A stretch of 64,000 nt of DNA from an uncultured bacterium. Its GTDB lineage: Bacteria; Cyanobacteriota; Vampirovibrionia; Gastranaerophilales; Gastranaerophilaceae. A program made the position numbers and the translations under genes. How positions within the stretch are numbered: the stretch's first letter is position 1; every line of letters begins with the position of its first letter. This document shows, one piece after another, positions 44,753 through 53,328 of the stretch. The DNA lies in NCBI GenBank assembly GCA_946636615.1, contig CAMPBE010000004.1, forward strand, positions 1-64,000, in the 5' to 3' direction. A model generated the notes under the pieces. It was not told the origin of the DNA and ran no database searches. It was given only the letters and a program-made list of their open reading frames with translations.

Positions 44753-46762
44753 CTACTCATTAACAATACCAAGAACCCTAACAAATTCGTCAATTGTCGT
44801 CATTCCTTTAAGAATGTGATTCAAACAGGATTGATTCAATGTTTTCATACCATTTCTAATTGCTGCTTCTTCAATTTCCAAATCATGAGCGCCTAATGCT
44901 ATCAATTTTTTAATTTCTTTATTAATTGTCATTATTTCATAAACACCCAATCGACCCTTATAGCCTGAAAATCCACATTTACTGCAACCTTTTGCTCTAT
45001 ATATAGGTGTCTTCATTAACTGTTCAATATCTTCTTCATTTGCCAAAATTTGACTTGCTTCTTCTCTTGTTGGGAAATATTCCTCTTTGCAATCATCACA
45101 TAAACGCCTTACTAGACGTTGTGCAATTACACCTGACAATGTTGAAGAAACCAAATAATCTTTTGCACCCATTTCTATCATACGTGTAACCGTCGCAGCC
45201 GCTGAATTTGTGTGAACCGTACTTAATACAAGGTGACCTGTCAATGCTGCCGAAATCGCTATTTCCAATGTTTCATAGTCACGAATTTCACCAACAAGAA
45301 TAATATCAGGGTCCTGTCTTAAAATTGCACGCATACATGATGCAAAAGTAATACCCGCTTTTGCATTTATTTGTGACTGATTAATACCCTCCAACTTAAT
45401 TTCTATCGGGTCTTCAATTGTTGTTATGTTTACATCTTCATCATTCAAACTTTTCAATACAGAATAAAGTGTAGTAGTTTTACCGGAACCGGTAGGACCT
45501 GAAGTAAGTATTATACCATTTGGACAACTTACCATATTTTTAATTTTTGCAACATCTTCATCAGTTCCACCAACAAGATTGATATTCTTATCTGCAGCAT
45601 TCAAACTAACAGCAGGAGCTAATACACGAATACAAACCTTTTCTTTTCCTGATACAGGAAGCGTATTAATACGGAAATCGTAAGAGCAATTTTTGTACTT
45701 GATAGAAAATGTACCATCCTGAGGACGTCTGTGCTCCGCAATGTTCATTCTTGAAAGAACTTTAAAACGAGCAATAATTGATGTTTCTACTTTTGGCGGA
45801 ATATCCAATGCTTTAAACAGCATGCCATCTTTTCTGTATCTTACTATATATCCTGCCAAACGTGGTTCAATATGAATATCTGAAACCTTGTTATCTATCG
45901 CATTTGTAACAATTTGATTAACGAGTTTCGCAACAGAGCCTGTAGATTCGCTCAATTGTTCTTCTACCATGTCGGCAAGTGATTCTTCTATCGCAATCCC
46001 TACAACATCTTGCTCTGCTTCTTGCATAACTTGCTCTGTTTGCTTTTTTTGTTCATTAAAAAAAGTATTAAAAGAACTTTCAAACTCAAAATGTGTAATA
46101 AGAAGCTGCTTAGGATTTTGTCCCGTCATATATATGATATCTTTTAAGATATCAGGTTTAACAGGATGAACAACACCCAAAACTAATGTTTTTCCGTCTG
46201 ATGATATAGGAATAATTTTATTTGCTTTAATAAAATCTTCCGGCAGCAACTTTATATACTGCTCTTGATTTGCTAGTTGTTCTGGAGTTACCAGATCAAA
46301 CCCTGTTTGCAAATGTAAAACATCTCGCAATACATCAAGAGTAATAAAACCTAATTTAAATAAGGTAGAACCAATAGGTGTTTTTTGTCTCTTACTCTCT
46401 GCAAGCGCCTGAAGCAACTGTACATCTGTTATATATCCTTTCTGTACAAGCAATTCACCTAATTTAACTTGTTTTGCAGAGTCGCCATTCACAGTCCCTT
46501 TATTCATTTCTTCTTTCAAATTATTTATCAATTCAAATAAGTCAGGATCCGGAACTTGAATAAATTTGACCTGCTGAGGAAAAAACTCTTTCAGTTTTGT
46601 ATTTATTGTTTCTTTATTAGATTTTGAATTAATCACTACGAACAGATAATTATCCTTAACACTAACTGGAACAAATTTTAATTGTTCCATTAGTGTAGTA
46701 TCAATTTTATTAAGTATTTGTAGATTAACACTATTTTTTAATCTGTTTAGTAATTCATTCAT
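44753..46762 (-). CDS. pilB: Type IV pilus assembly ATPase PilB/GspE
   Basis: Hexameric ATPase that powers pilus extension. The 669-aa protein has MshEN-type N-terminal domains ('KLGELLVQKGYITDVQLLQAL' and 'PIGSTLFKLGFITLDVLRDVL'), Walker A 'GPTGSGKTTTLY', the Asp box 'TTIEDPIE', Walker B 'ILVGEIRD', the His box 'TGHLVLSTVHTNSAAATVTR' and the zinc tetracysteine 'CDDC..CSKCGFSGYKGR'. It sits between pilQ and pilC. Confidence 0.96.
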   Translation of the reverse strand: MNELLNRLKNSVNLQILNKIDTTLMEQLKFVPVSVKDNYLFVVINSKSNKETINTKLKEFFPQQVKFIQVPDPDLFELINNLKEEMNKGTVNGDSAKQVKLGELLVQKGYITDVQLLQALAESKRQKTPIGSTLFKLGFITLDVLRDVLHLQTGFDLVTPEQLANQEQYIKLLPEDFIKANKIIPISSDGKTLVLGVVHPVKPDILKDIIYMTGQNPKQLLITHFEFESSFNTFFNEQKKQTEQVMQEAEQDVVGIAIEESLADMVEEQLSESTGSVAKLVNQIVTNAIDNKVSDIHIEPRLAGYIVRYRKDGMLFKALDIPPKVETSIIARFKVLSRMNIAEHRRPQDGTFSIKYKNCSYDFRINTLPVSGKEKVCIRVLAPAVSLNAADKNINLVGGTDEDVAKIKNMVSCPNGIILTSGPTGSGKTTTLYSVLKSLNDEDVNITTIEDPIEIKLEGINQSQINAKAGITFASCMRAILRQDPDIILVGEIRDYETLEIAISAALTGHLVLSTVHTNSAAATVTRMIEMGAKDYLVSSTLSGVIAQRLVRRLCDDCKEEYFPTREEASQILANEEDIEQLMKTPIYRAKGCSKCGFSGYKGRLGVYEIMTINKEIKKLIALGAHDLEIEEAAIRNGMKTLNQSCLNHILKGMTTIDEFVRVLGIVNE

Positions 46763-46791
46763 TTTATATGATTTCTATATTAATAATTTAA

Positions 46792-48702
46792 TTATAATGT
46801 ATCTGTATTACTTACAGCATCTTCAGAATCTGTGATAATTTTCGGAGTAATCATAAGAACCATTTCATTTTTAGTTTTCTCAGTACTTGAAGATCTGAAT
46901 ATACCGCCAATACCCGGCAAATCACCCAATACAGGAATCTTTCCTACATTTTTAGTTTCTCGTTCATTAATTAAACCTGCAATAACAAGAGTTTCGCCAT
47001 CTTTTATTCTTACATTTTTCAAATCAACATTTCTTCTTGACAGCAATGTAGCAGCGATATATGTACCATAAGCATCACGGCCTTCCGGTTGTGAAGCAAT
47101 CGTTGCATATTCAGGTTTAATGTTCATAGTAACATAGCCATCATGACTGATAAAAGGTGTAATTGAGATTTTTATACCATCATCACTTGCAATATTATAT
47201 GTTCTTGAAATTACAGTACCACCAGAGTATACGCTTTGATCAGATTCTGTTGATTCTATATAATCATTTGTTATTGCAATTGTTGAAGTTTCACCGTTTG
47301 TAATCAATACTCTCGGATTTGCAATTACACGGCCCTTATTATTTTTTATCAAGTAGCTAATTGCTAAAGATATATTTACAGGACCACTAAAGTGTGACAA
47401 GTCTGAAATCTTTTTGGGTGTCTCACCACTATAATCCCACAATTCATATCCGTTACCTTTAAAGAATATTGGGTGAGTAGGATCTGTTCTTGTTGTTTCA
47501 CCATCAAATGTAGCTGAGAATGAATGAGATAAGAAAGTCCAATTATTTTGTAAAGACTTACTTCCTGATTCATTCAATTCAATAACAGAAACCTCCAAAT
47601 ACGCCTGAGGCTGCTTTTTATCAACATGACTAATAAAGTCTTTTATCATTTCTAACTGATTTTCAGAACCGCCAACAACACTGACTGTACCTAATTGTGT
47701 ATAATATGCCACAGACAAATTTTGTAGCCCAAAAGAACCATTCATTTGACCACTCATTGTACAAGCAACAGAGCCAGCATTAAGAGCCAAAGCCCCACCG
47801 CCACCACCGGAAGAAGCGCCACCGATATCACCACCAATATCACCACCGCCTTCGCCCGCAGCAGCACCCGTCATTACACCTGCAGCACCACCTGTAGCTT
47901 TTCCGCCAAAATCATCTCCCGAAGAAGGTGAGTAAGAACCACCACTGCTCATACCTCCGCCACCGTTTGAATCAGAACCGGTTGCAGGCAATAACATATC
48001 ACAAATCATTGTTGCCATCTCTGCAGGAGTTGTATAATTTACTTTAAAAGTAGTCGTTGTTGGTTTTTTATCAAATTTTTCTACAATCTTCTTAGCTATT
48101 GCAACATCATTTTGAGATCCAAAAACAATCAATTCATTTGTTGCCGGATTTGTCGTTACAACATCGGAACTTGAGAGCCCGGGCTTATTCATTTTAAATA
48201 TATTTTCATTCAAAAAATTAGCAAGAGCAGATGCGTTTACATATTTTACAGGGATCAATGTCATATCTTGTTTTGCCATATTAAAACCTGTTGCGCCAGC
48301 TTTTGCTACGACTATTGTATTATTTTCAACAACATAACTTAAGTTGTTAATGTCCATAATCATATCAAACGCATCATTTATAGGTACATTAACAAGATCT
48401 AATGTTACTTGACCTGTTACAGAATCATGAAAGATTATGTTCATGCCAGCTTTATCAGCAAACATTCTCAAAACTTGCTTAACATCAGAATCTCTAAGGC
48501 TTATACTTACCGGAGTCTTTGACTTAATAAGATTGCTCTCACCTTTTAACTTCATTGAGAAATTAGCGCCGTCACGTAAAACCGGTTTACTATACTGACT
48601 AACTGCTGCATTTTCCATTGCCGAAACCGTCAACAAACTATTTGTGAATACAAATGCTGTTAACATTAACGATGCAATAATTTTTTTTGAAATATCCTTC
48701 AT
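46792..48702 (-). CDS. pilQ: Type IV pilus secretin PilQ/GspD
   Basis: Forms the outer-membrane pore for the pilus. The 636-aa protein has a signal peptide, an STN/AMIN-like 'ISLRDSDVKQVLRMFADKAGMNIIF' domain, secretin N-domains, and the C-terminal gate with 'VIANPRVLITNGETSTIAI' and 'VGKIPVLGDLPGIGGIFRSSS'. A Gly/Ser-rich low-complexity loop of about 70 residues ('SSGGGGGALALN') is inserted in the N3 region. It confirms an outer membrane. No amidase N-terminal extension is present. Confidence 0.94.
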   Translation of the reverse strand: MKDISKKIIASLMLTAFVFTNSLLTVSAMENAAVSQYSKPVLRDGANFSMKLKGESNLIKSKTPVSISLRDSDVKQVLRMFADKAGMNIIFHDSVTGQVTLDLVNVPINDAFDMIMDINNLSYVVENNTIVVAKAGATGFNMAKQDMTLIPVKYVNASALANFLNENIFKMNKPGLSSSDVVTTNPATNELIVFGSQNDVAIAKKIVEKFDKKPTTTTFKVNYTTPAEMATMICDMLLPATGSDSNGGGGMSSGGSYSPSSGDDFGGKATGGAAGVMTGAAAGEGGGDIGGDIGGASSGGGGGALALNAGSVACTMSGQMNGSFGLQNLSVAYYTQLGTVSVVGGSENQLEMIKDFISHVDKKQPQAYLEVSVIELNESGSKSLQNNWTFLSHSFSATFDGETTRTDPTHPIFFKGNGYELWDYSGETPKKISDLSHFSGPVNISLAISYLIKNNKGRVIANPRVLITNGETSTIAITNDYIESTESDQSVYSGGTVISRTYNIASDDGIKISITPFISHDGYVTMNIKPEYATIASQPEGRDAYGTYIAATLLSRRNVDLKNVRIKDGETLVIAGLINERETKNVGKIPVLGDLPGIGGIFRSSSTEKTKNEMVLMITPKIITDSEDAVSNTDTL

Positions 48703-48737
48703 ATCTGCTCCTGCTTGCTTATTTTTCCTAATTTATA

Positions 48738-49430
48738 TCATTTCTTCTTATTACCACCAAATTTATTTTCCAAATTAGAGACGGTATTATAATTTATGCT
48801 GTTTTTAGAGAAAATTTCTCCGACACCTGCTTTATAAATATTGACACCTTTTTGTACAGTTACATAATCTTTAGCAATTGCCAAAACTTTATAACCATTC
48901 ATACTATCACCGGATCTTACCAAATAATCCGAACCGTCAATATTAATAATAGCTGACGGATTATCCCTATCATACATAATACCCGACACCTTTGTGCTAA
49001 TAGCCTCTTGCGCCGAAGTATCAACTATAATTGTTTCAGGAGGCGGCATCAAATCGTAATTGAATTTGGGTTTAGCCTTTACAACAACCTTTTCATTATA
49101 AGGCAAAAACGGGTCATTTCTGCCGGTATCTTCAACCGATAGTGTAACCATAGATGAATTCATATCATTGTTTTCGATATTGGCATCTTCATTTTGTCCT
49201 TTCGAATTCGACACAATTGCCACATCATCGTCGGGAGCCATAGCTGCATTCACGCCGTCATTACCAACTTTTACATTTTCCTTTGATAATTCTTGGTTGT
49301 TATTTACATCAAAAGAATTGTCGCTCAAATTGTTCTGAGTGCAACCGGTATTAATCAGCATAACTGCAACCAATACGGCAACAGCAAAAGCTCCAAGCTT
49401 TTTGTTAAAAGTCCAAAATCCAACTTGCAT
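48738..49430 (-). CDS. PilP-like lipoprotein of the pilus cluster
   Basis: I prefer ATG 49430 (AGAAGG 5 nt upstream); a GTG at 49472 also has a ribosome site. The 230-aa protein has a lipoprotein signal ending 'AVLVAVMLINTGC', an acidic Asn-rich linker, 'DTGRNDPFLPYNEKV' (the DPF motif common in PilP-type proteins) and a C-terminal beta domain ('SGIMYDRDNPSAIINIDGSDYLV'). It precedes the secretin gene. I infer a link between secretin and inner membrane; pilM, N and O are not in this window. Confidence 0.75.
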   Translation of the reverse strand: MQVGFWTFNKKLGAFAVAVLVAVMLINTGCTQNNLSDNSFDVNNNQELSKENVKVGNDGVNAAMAPDDDVAIVSNSKGQNEDANIENNDMNSSMVTLSVEDTGRNDPFLPYNEKVVVKAKPKFNYDLMPPPETIIVDTSAQEAISTKVSGIMYDRDNPSAIINIDGSDYLVRSGDSMNGYKVLAIAKDYVTVQKGVNIYKAGVGEIFSKNSINYNTVSNLENKFGGNKKK

Positions 49431-49607
49431 ATTGCCTTCTCTTTTAAATCTTTCCGTAAAATTTGTATTCACATGCCACCTATTTTAATTTCTCCACCAT
49501 ATTATAATAGTAAATTTTTAATATGATATCAATTATTTAGTGTATTTATATAATTATACACTTATATCATAGCATATGTTTACAAATAAGGCAAAAATTT
49601 TTATAAA

Positions 49608-50465
49608 TTAAATAAAATTATTAGTAATCGCATTTAAATATTCAAGTATAGTACTAAAATAATTCAAATCTGAATTTCCGTCTAAAACAAAATCAGCACA
49701 TTTTTTATTTGGAATAACGTATTTTTCGCCTGCAGATACAATATATTCCCATTGTTTAAGAGCATTTTCTTCAGATTGATTTCTTTCTGCAACAGCTCTC
49801 TTTATAAATCTTTCTTGTCTTATATCATTTTCGGTTTCGATATAAATCTTAACATCAAATATATCCCTAACTTCTTCATACATTGTTGCGATACCTTCAA
49901 CAACAATTATTTTGTCAGAGACAACTTCTTGAGCATAAGGAATAGAAACACCTGTACCGTTTGGAATATATTTTGGAGCCATAATATTTTTTCCAAGTGC
50001 TAAATCCTCCAAATCAGATGCCAAAAGACTCAACTGAAAACTTTCCGGCGCATCGATATCATATCCGTTATCTCTAAGATTATCAAAACTACCATATTTT
50101 TTTATTAATTCTGATATGTCGTTAAAATAATTATCCGTACTGAGTATAGAAACAGGCATAGAAAATTGTTCAATAGTTTGTTTAATTTGTCTACATATAG
50201 TAGATTTCCCTGACGCAGATTCCCCGTTAATACCGATCAACAAGCGTCTTGTAGGATTGTTTATAAGTCTTTTTGTAAACCTTGAAATAAAATTAGGATT
50301 AACTTCTTTAAATATTGGGGTTGGACATTTTTTATCATATGCAAGAATTTGTTTAAACTTTGCTTGCAGATAAAATGCCAGAAGTTCCCTACCTGTTTTT
50401 GAGTTAAAATCCGGTTTTAGAATTTTGTCATCAGAATTTAATTCTTTTTCTATTAATAATTGCAT
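49608..50465 (-). CDS. Uridine-kinase-like P-loop protein, copy 1
   Basis: 285 aa. P-loop 'GINGESASGKSTICRQI' is at about 82-98, followed by 'LSTDNYFND', 'DAPESFQL' and 'VVEGIATMY', the layout of uridine kinase/phosphoribulokinase-family proteins. An N-terminal extension of about 75 residues is not part of the standard enzyme. A second homologue with a similar extension lies at 60179-61039. The substrate may be uridine, pantothenate or another metabolite. Confidence 0.8.
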   Translation of the reverse strand: MQLLIEKELNSDDKILKPDFNSKTGRELLAFYLQAKFKQILAYDKKCPTPIFKEVNPNFISRFTKRLINNPTRRLLIGINGESASGKSTICRQIKQTIEQFSMPVSILSTDNYFNDISELIKKYGSFDNLRDNGYDIDAPESFQLSLLASDLEDLALGKNIMAPKYIPNGTGVSIPYAQEVVSDKIIVVEGIATMYEEVRDIFDVKIYIETENDIRQERFIKRAVAERNQSEENALKQWEYIVSAGEKYVIPNKKCADFVLDGNSDLNYFSTILEYLNAITNNFI

Positions 50466-50772
50466 TATTTTTTCCAGCTTTATCTGTATGATAGATATAA
50501 TACATGAGAAAAAATTTTTTTGCTAGTAATATACAAAAAAATTCAACCATACAACTATCCTCATACAAAACTTTGTTATGAAAAATATTTATATACCTAC
50601 AATACAGTTTTTTAGCTTTGTAACAATATTTTAATATATTACTTTATATAAACACTCCCGACAAATATATCCATACCATATATGTATTAGTTTTTATGAA
50701 AAACATATTGAATATGTTATATTTTAAATTATAATTTTCTTTTTAAAAGACATATTTTTTCGGTCTTTTTTG
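50466..50772. other. Gene-free gap with palindrome and terminator
   Basis: About 300 nt of very AT-rich DNA with no supported ORF. A perfect 8-bp palindrome AACATATT-G-AATATGTT lies at 50702-50718 and could be an operator. A terminator for the leftward genes lies at 50745-50770. Promoter sequences for the kinase-like gene must also be here, but none stands out. Confidence 0.5.
50745..50770 (-). terminator. Terminator of the envelope cluster
   Basis: On the minus strand AAAAAAGAC-CGAAAAAATAT-GTCTTTT forms a 7-bp stem after the 61-aa protein gene. The T-run on this strand is modest. Confidence 0.5.
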
Positions 50773-50958
50773 TTAATACTCTTCACGAATTACTTTTTGA
50801 GTTTCTTCTTTGTTTTGCCTATCTGCATCAAAGAACTTTTTCATTGTTTTTTCTTTCATGATAGTATTTGTTGCATCCGTTTTAAATTGATTTAAATCAA
50901 CATTCATATAAGCCCAAACCACAGCAGCAACTATAGCAATAAAAATAAAAAATTTCAT
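50773..50958 (-). CDS. Small single-TM protein, 61 aa
   Basis: The N-terminus is a membrane helix (MKFFIFIAIVAAVVWAYM, residues 2-18) followed by a charged helical tail ('KEKTMKKFFDADRQNKEETQK'). AGAGGT precedes the ATG. The gene follows the zinc-ribbon/TonB gene by 64 nt on the same strand and is probably the last gene of the envelope cluster. No family recognised. Confidence 0.7.
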   Translation of the reverse strand: MKFFIFIAIVAAVVWAYMNVDLNQFKTDATNTIMKEKTMKKFFDADRQNKEETQKVIREEY

Positions 50959-51022
50959 ACATTTACCTCTAAATATCTGTAACCAAAAGCATTATATTAC
51001 CATATTAAACAAATAAAATCAT

Positions 51023-52012
51023 CTAATATATCGAAATTTCGTATGAACCGTTATTTATTTTAAAATTCATCTGAATGGTTTCGCCATTATAGCCTGACGG
51101 AGGAGGCGAAAACTTAGGAACACTCATCATCATATAATATACAGCATCGTTTAAACTTTTATTATCAGATTGTTTTACAAAGCTTCTGTTTATTAATTTT
51201 CCCGTAGAATCTACAGAAAACTTTACAGAGCAGCTACCTGAACCTTGAATACTTCCTACAGCAAATTTTGAAAACATTGCAGCTCTCAAATTACCTTTGT
51301 ATCGAAGCATCTCTGGACTATTTGGGTTATATGCAGGTTTTTGAGGTTCAATTTTCGCTTCTTGACGGGTTGTTTTTGGAGTAACAGGCTCATATAATTT
51401 TGGGGATGGCGCACTCATCTGTTTTTGAGTAACTGATTTTTGTTCATTATTTAACTGAGTTTTTTGCACAAGTTGAGCGCTTTGTTTTTGCTTTGTAGTT
51501 CTTTGAGAACTTGATTGATTTTTTGGTGCAGTTGATTTAACTTGTTTTTGCTCAATTTTTGGTTTTTGTTGCTGTACAACCCTCTTTTGTTCAACAGGTT
51601 TTGGCTTGGCATAATCAGGAACATCCGTAAGAGAAATTGGTGTTTTATCTATCAAAACAGATTCCGGTTCTTCTAATCTTTTTTCAACATAAACAGGTGT
51701 ATTATCCCAAAACTTGTCTATGGGAGGAATATCTTTTGTATTCTGAATTTGAACTTCTGTTGTTTCTTGTTTTACATTATCAACTTTTACAGGAATAAGC
51801 CAAATAATTATTGATAAAATAATACAAAATACCAAAAACAAGCGGGATAAAATTTCACTTTTTTGTTCTATAGTGAGCGGTTGTTTTTGATGTTTTACCA
51901 TTTTTTTGGGGGAAATCGGTTTATCTTCTATATAATCAAAAGTATTATTTCCACAATCACAATATTCTACTTTTTGGGCAAATTTTGCACCACACTCTTT
52001 ACATATATACAT
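51023..52012 (-). CDS. Zinc-ribbon / TonB C-terminal fusion protein
   Basis: 329 aa in three parts. Residues 1-25 hold C4, C7, C18 and C20 ('YICKECGAKF', 'YCDCG'), a zinc-ribbon-like knuckle on the cytoplasmic side. A TM helix is at about 58-75, then a long Lys/Gln/Pro-rich linker (about 130-235) typical of periplasm-spanning TonB proteins. The C-terminal domain ('GSGSCSVKFSVDSTGKLINRSFVKQSDN') matches the TonB/TolA fold. A metal-binding cytoplasmic head on a TonB protein is unusual. It is in an operon with another TonB-like gene and two microproteins. Confidence 0.8.
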   Translation of the reverse strand: MYICKECGAKFAQKVEYCDCGNNTFDYIEDKPISPKKMVKHQKQPLTIEQKSEILSRLFLVFCIILSIIIWLIPVKVDNVKQETTEVQIQNTKDIPPIDKFWDNTPVYVEKRLEEPESVLIDKTPISLTDVPDYAKPKPVEQKRVVQQQKPKIEQKQVKSTAPKNQSSSQRTTKQKQSAQLVQKTQLNNEQKSVTQKQMSAPSPKLYEPVTPKTTRQEAKIEPQKPAYNPNSPEMLRYKGNLRAAMFSKFAVGSIQGSGSCSVKFSVDSTGKLINRSFVKQSDNKSLNDAVYYMMMSVPKFSPPPSGYNGETIQMNFKINNGSYEISIY

Positions 52013-52019
52013 AACAAAA

Positions 52020-52199
52020 CTATTTTATCATTAAAATTAATTTATACAAACCATAAATAACAAGCGCATTTAAAAACATAAGAATCAAAATAGCCATTTG
52101 TCTTGTTATATCATAAGCCTGCTTAGCTTTTAAAAATTTTAAAAAGAAAGGAAGCTCAACAATTATAATAACTACAAAAAACACAATAGTACTTAACAT
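52020..52199 (-). CDS. Two-TM microprotein, 59 aa
   Basis: This ORF is absent from the track. It reads MLSTIVFFVVIIIVELPFF, a first TM helix, then a charged turn 'LKFLKAKQAYDITRQM', then a second TM helix ending 'LVIYGLYKLILMIK'. It lies 3 nt after the upstream microprotein and 7 nt before the zinc-ribbon/TonB start, so it is almost certainly translated in the operon. No family recognised. Confidence 0.7.
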   Translation of the reverse strand: MLSTIVFFVVIIIVELPFFLKFLKAKQAYDITRQMAILILMFLNALVIYGLYKLILMIK

Positions 52200-52202
52200 A
52201 TT

Positions 52203-52343
52203 TTATTTAGCCTTTTTGTAAATTATTTGTTCAAGCATAAATGATTTATGCATTTGAGGTTTTAGCTGAGCTATTACAACTGTTGCAATAGCTAATAATA
52301 CAAGAAAAATTATTGATATTGTAACTATTTTTTTTATATCCAT
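52203..52343 (-). CDS. Single-TM microprotein, 46 aa
   Basis: Absent from the track. ATG at 52343 has AAAGGA 5 nt upstream. The protein is MDIKKIVTISIIFLVLLAIA followed by 'QLKPQMHKSFMLEQIIYKKAK', one TM helix with a basic tail. It starts 12 nt after the stop of the TonB-like gene and ends 3 nt before the next microprotein. A role as a small subunit of the envelope complex is inferred from position only. Confidence 0.7.
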   Translation of the reverse strand: MDIKKIVTISIIFLVLLAIATVVIAQLKPQMHKSFMLEQIIYKKAK

Positions 52344-52355
52344 AAAAATCCTTTC

Positions 52356-53291
52356 CTAACGAACAACTCTTTCATAATCAGAATAATTATCAGGTGTAGA
52401 ATACCTAGTTTGAGTACCAATCAAAAACATACCGGTTACAACGGTCGAAGTTCTTTTTGTTCCTCTCGGAAAATTCAAAATAGGTTTCTTTTGAAGATTT
52501 GAAATTGCCGGTTTAACGTTATTTCTTGCAACATCCATAAAACTTGGATGAGAACACTCTACTTTTATGTTTGATACATTTCCAAACTTATCCACAATAA
52601 ATGTGAATGTAAACACTGTTCCATACGGCGCAAAATCAATATTCGAATCTTTCATAATTTGATTTTGAATATTACTTCTCCAAACATTCCAAGCAATAAT
52701 TTCTTCTTCTTCAGTCATATAAGGATTTGAAGAACTTTTTGGTTGAGATGGAGTTGTTTTAACCGTTTTTGTTTGATTATTTGTTGGAGTTTTAGGCGTT
52801 TCAACAACTTTTGTTTGCTTTGTTGATTTTGGAGTTTCAGTATTTATATATTTTGTAGTTTTTGTTTCTTCAGGCTGTTTTACAACTACAGAATTTTCAG
52901 TATTTTTCATAACCCTTTGCAGCAGTTCCATCTGACTTGTCCTGTCTGAATTTGGATTTTGAGCAACCTTCACTTCTTTTTTTGCTGGTTTTATATCATT
53001 TGTTTGAACATATTTTACGACAGGCTGCTCCTGCTGTCTGTTATAAATTTCGATTGCTTTTTTGGCAGATTCTTTCTGTTCGGGAACTGAAATCTCTATA
53101 TTTTTTTTATTTTCAATATTAGAAACATTTGCAACAGGAATATTATCAGTTGTTATATTGTCACTAATTCTTGTCAACACAAAATCGGCATCTTCCAACA
53201 ACATCGGTTGATGCATCTCAGGGTGAATTTGTATTGTTAATATAGTTAACACTACAAATGCAATTATTACAGCTATTTTTAGAAAATCCAT
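52356..53291 (-). CDS. TonB/TolA-like C-terminal domain protein
   Basis: ATG 53291 with GGAAG upstream is preferred to the track's TTG. The 311-aa protein has an N-terminal TM helix ('LKIAVIIAFVVLTILTIQI'), a Lys/Thr/Gln/Pro-rich spacer (about 90-190) and a C-terminal domain with 'WNVWRSNIQNQIMKDSNID', 'GTVFTFTFIVDKFGNVSNIKV' and 'VARNNVKPAISNLQKKPILNFP', as in TonB_C/TolA domains. It would span the periplasm. No ExbB/ExbD partner is recognisable nearby. Confidence 0.8.
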   Translation of the reverse strand: MDFLKIAVIIAFVVLTILTIQIHPEMHQPMLLEDADFVLTRISDNITTDNIPVANVSNIENKKNIEISVPEQKESAKKAIEIYNRQQEQPVVKYVQTNDIKPAKKEVKVAQNPNSDRTSQMELLQRVMKNTENSVVVKQPEETKTTKYINTETPKSTKQTKVVETPKTPTNNQTKTVKTTPSQPKSSSNPYMTEEEEIIAWNVWRSNIQNQIMKDSNIDFAPYGTVFTFTFIVDKFGNVSNIKVECSHPSFMDVARNNVKPAISNLQKKPILNFPRGTKRTSTVVTGMFLIGTQTRYSTPDNYSDYERVVR

Positions 53292-53328
53292 GTTACACTT
53301 CCGCAATAAAGTTTTAGAATATTTAAAC

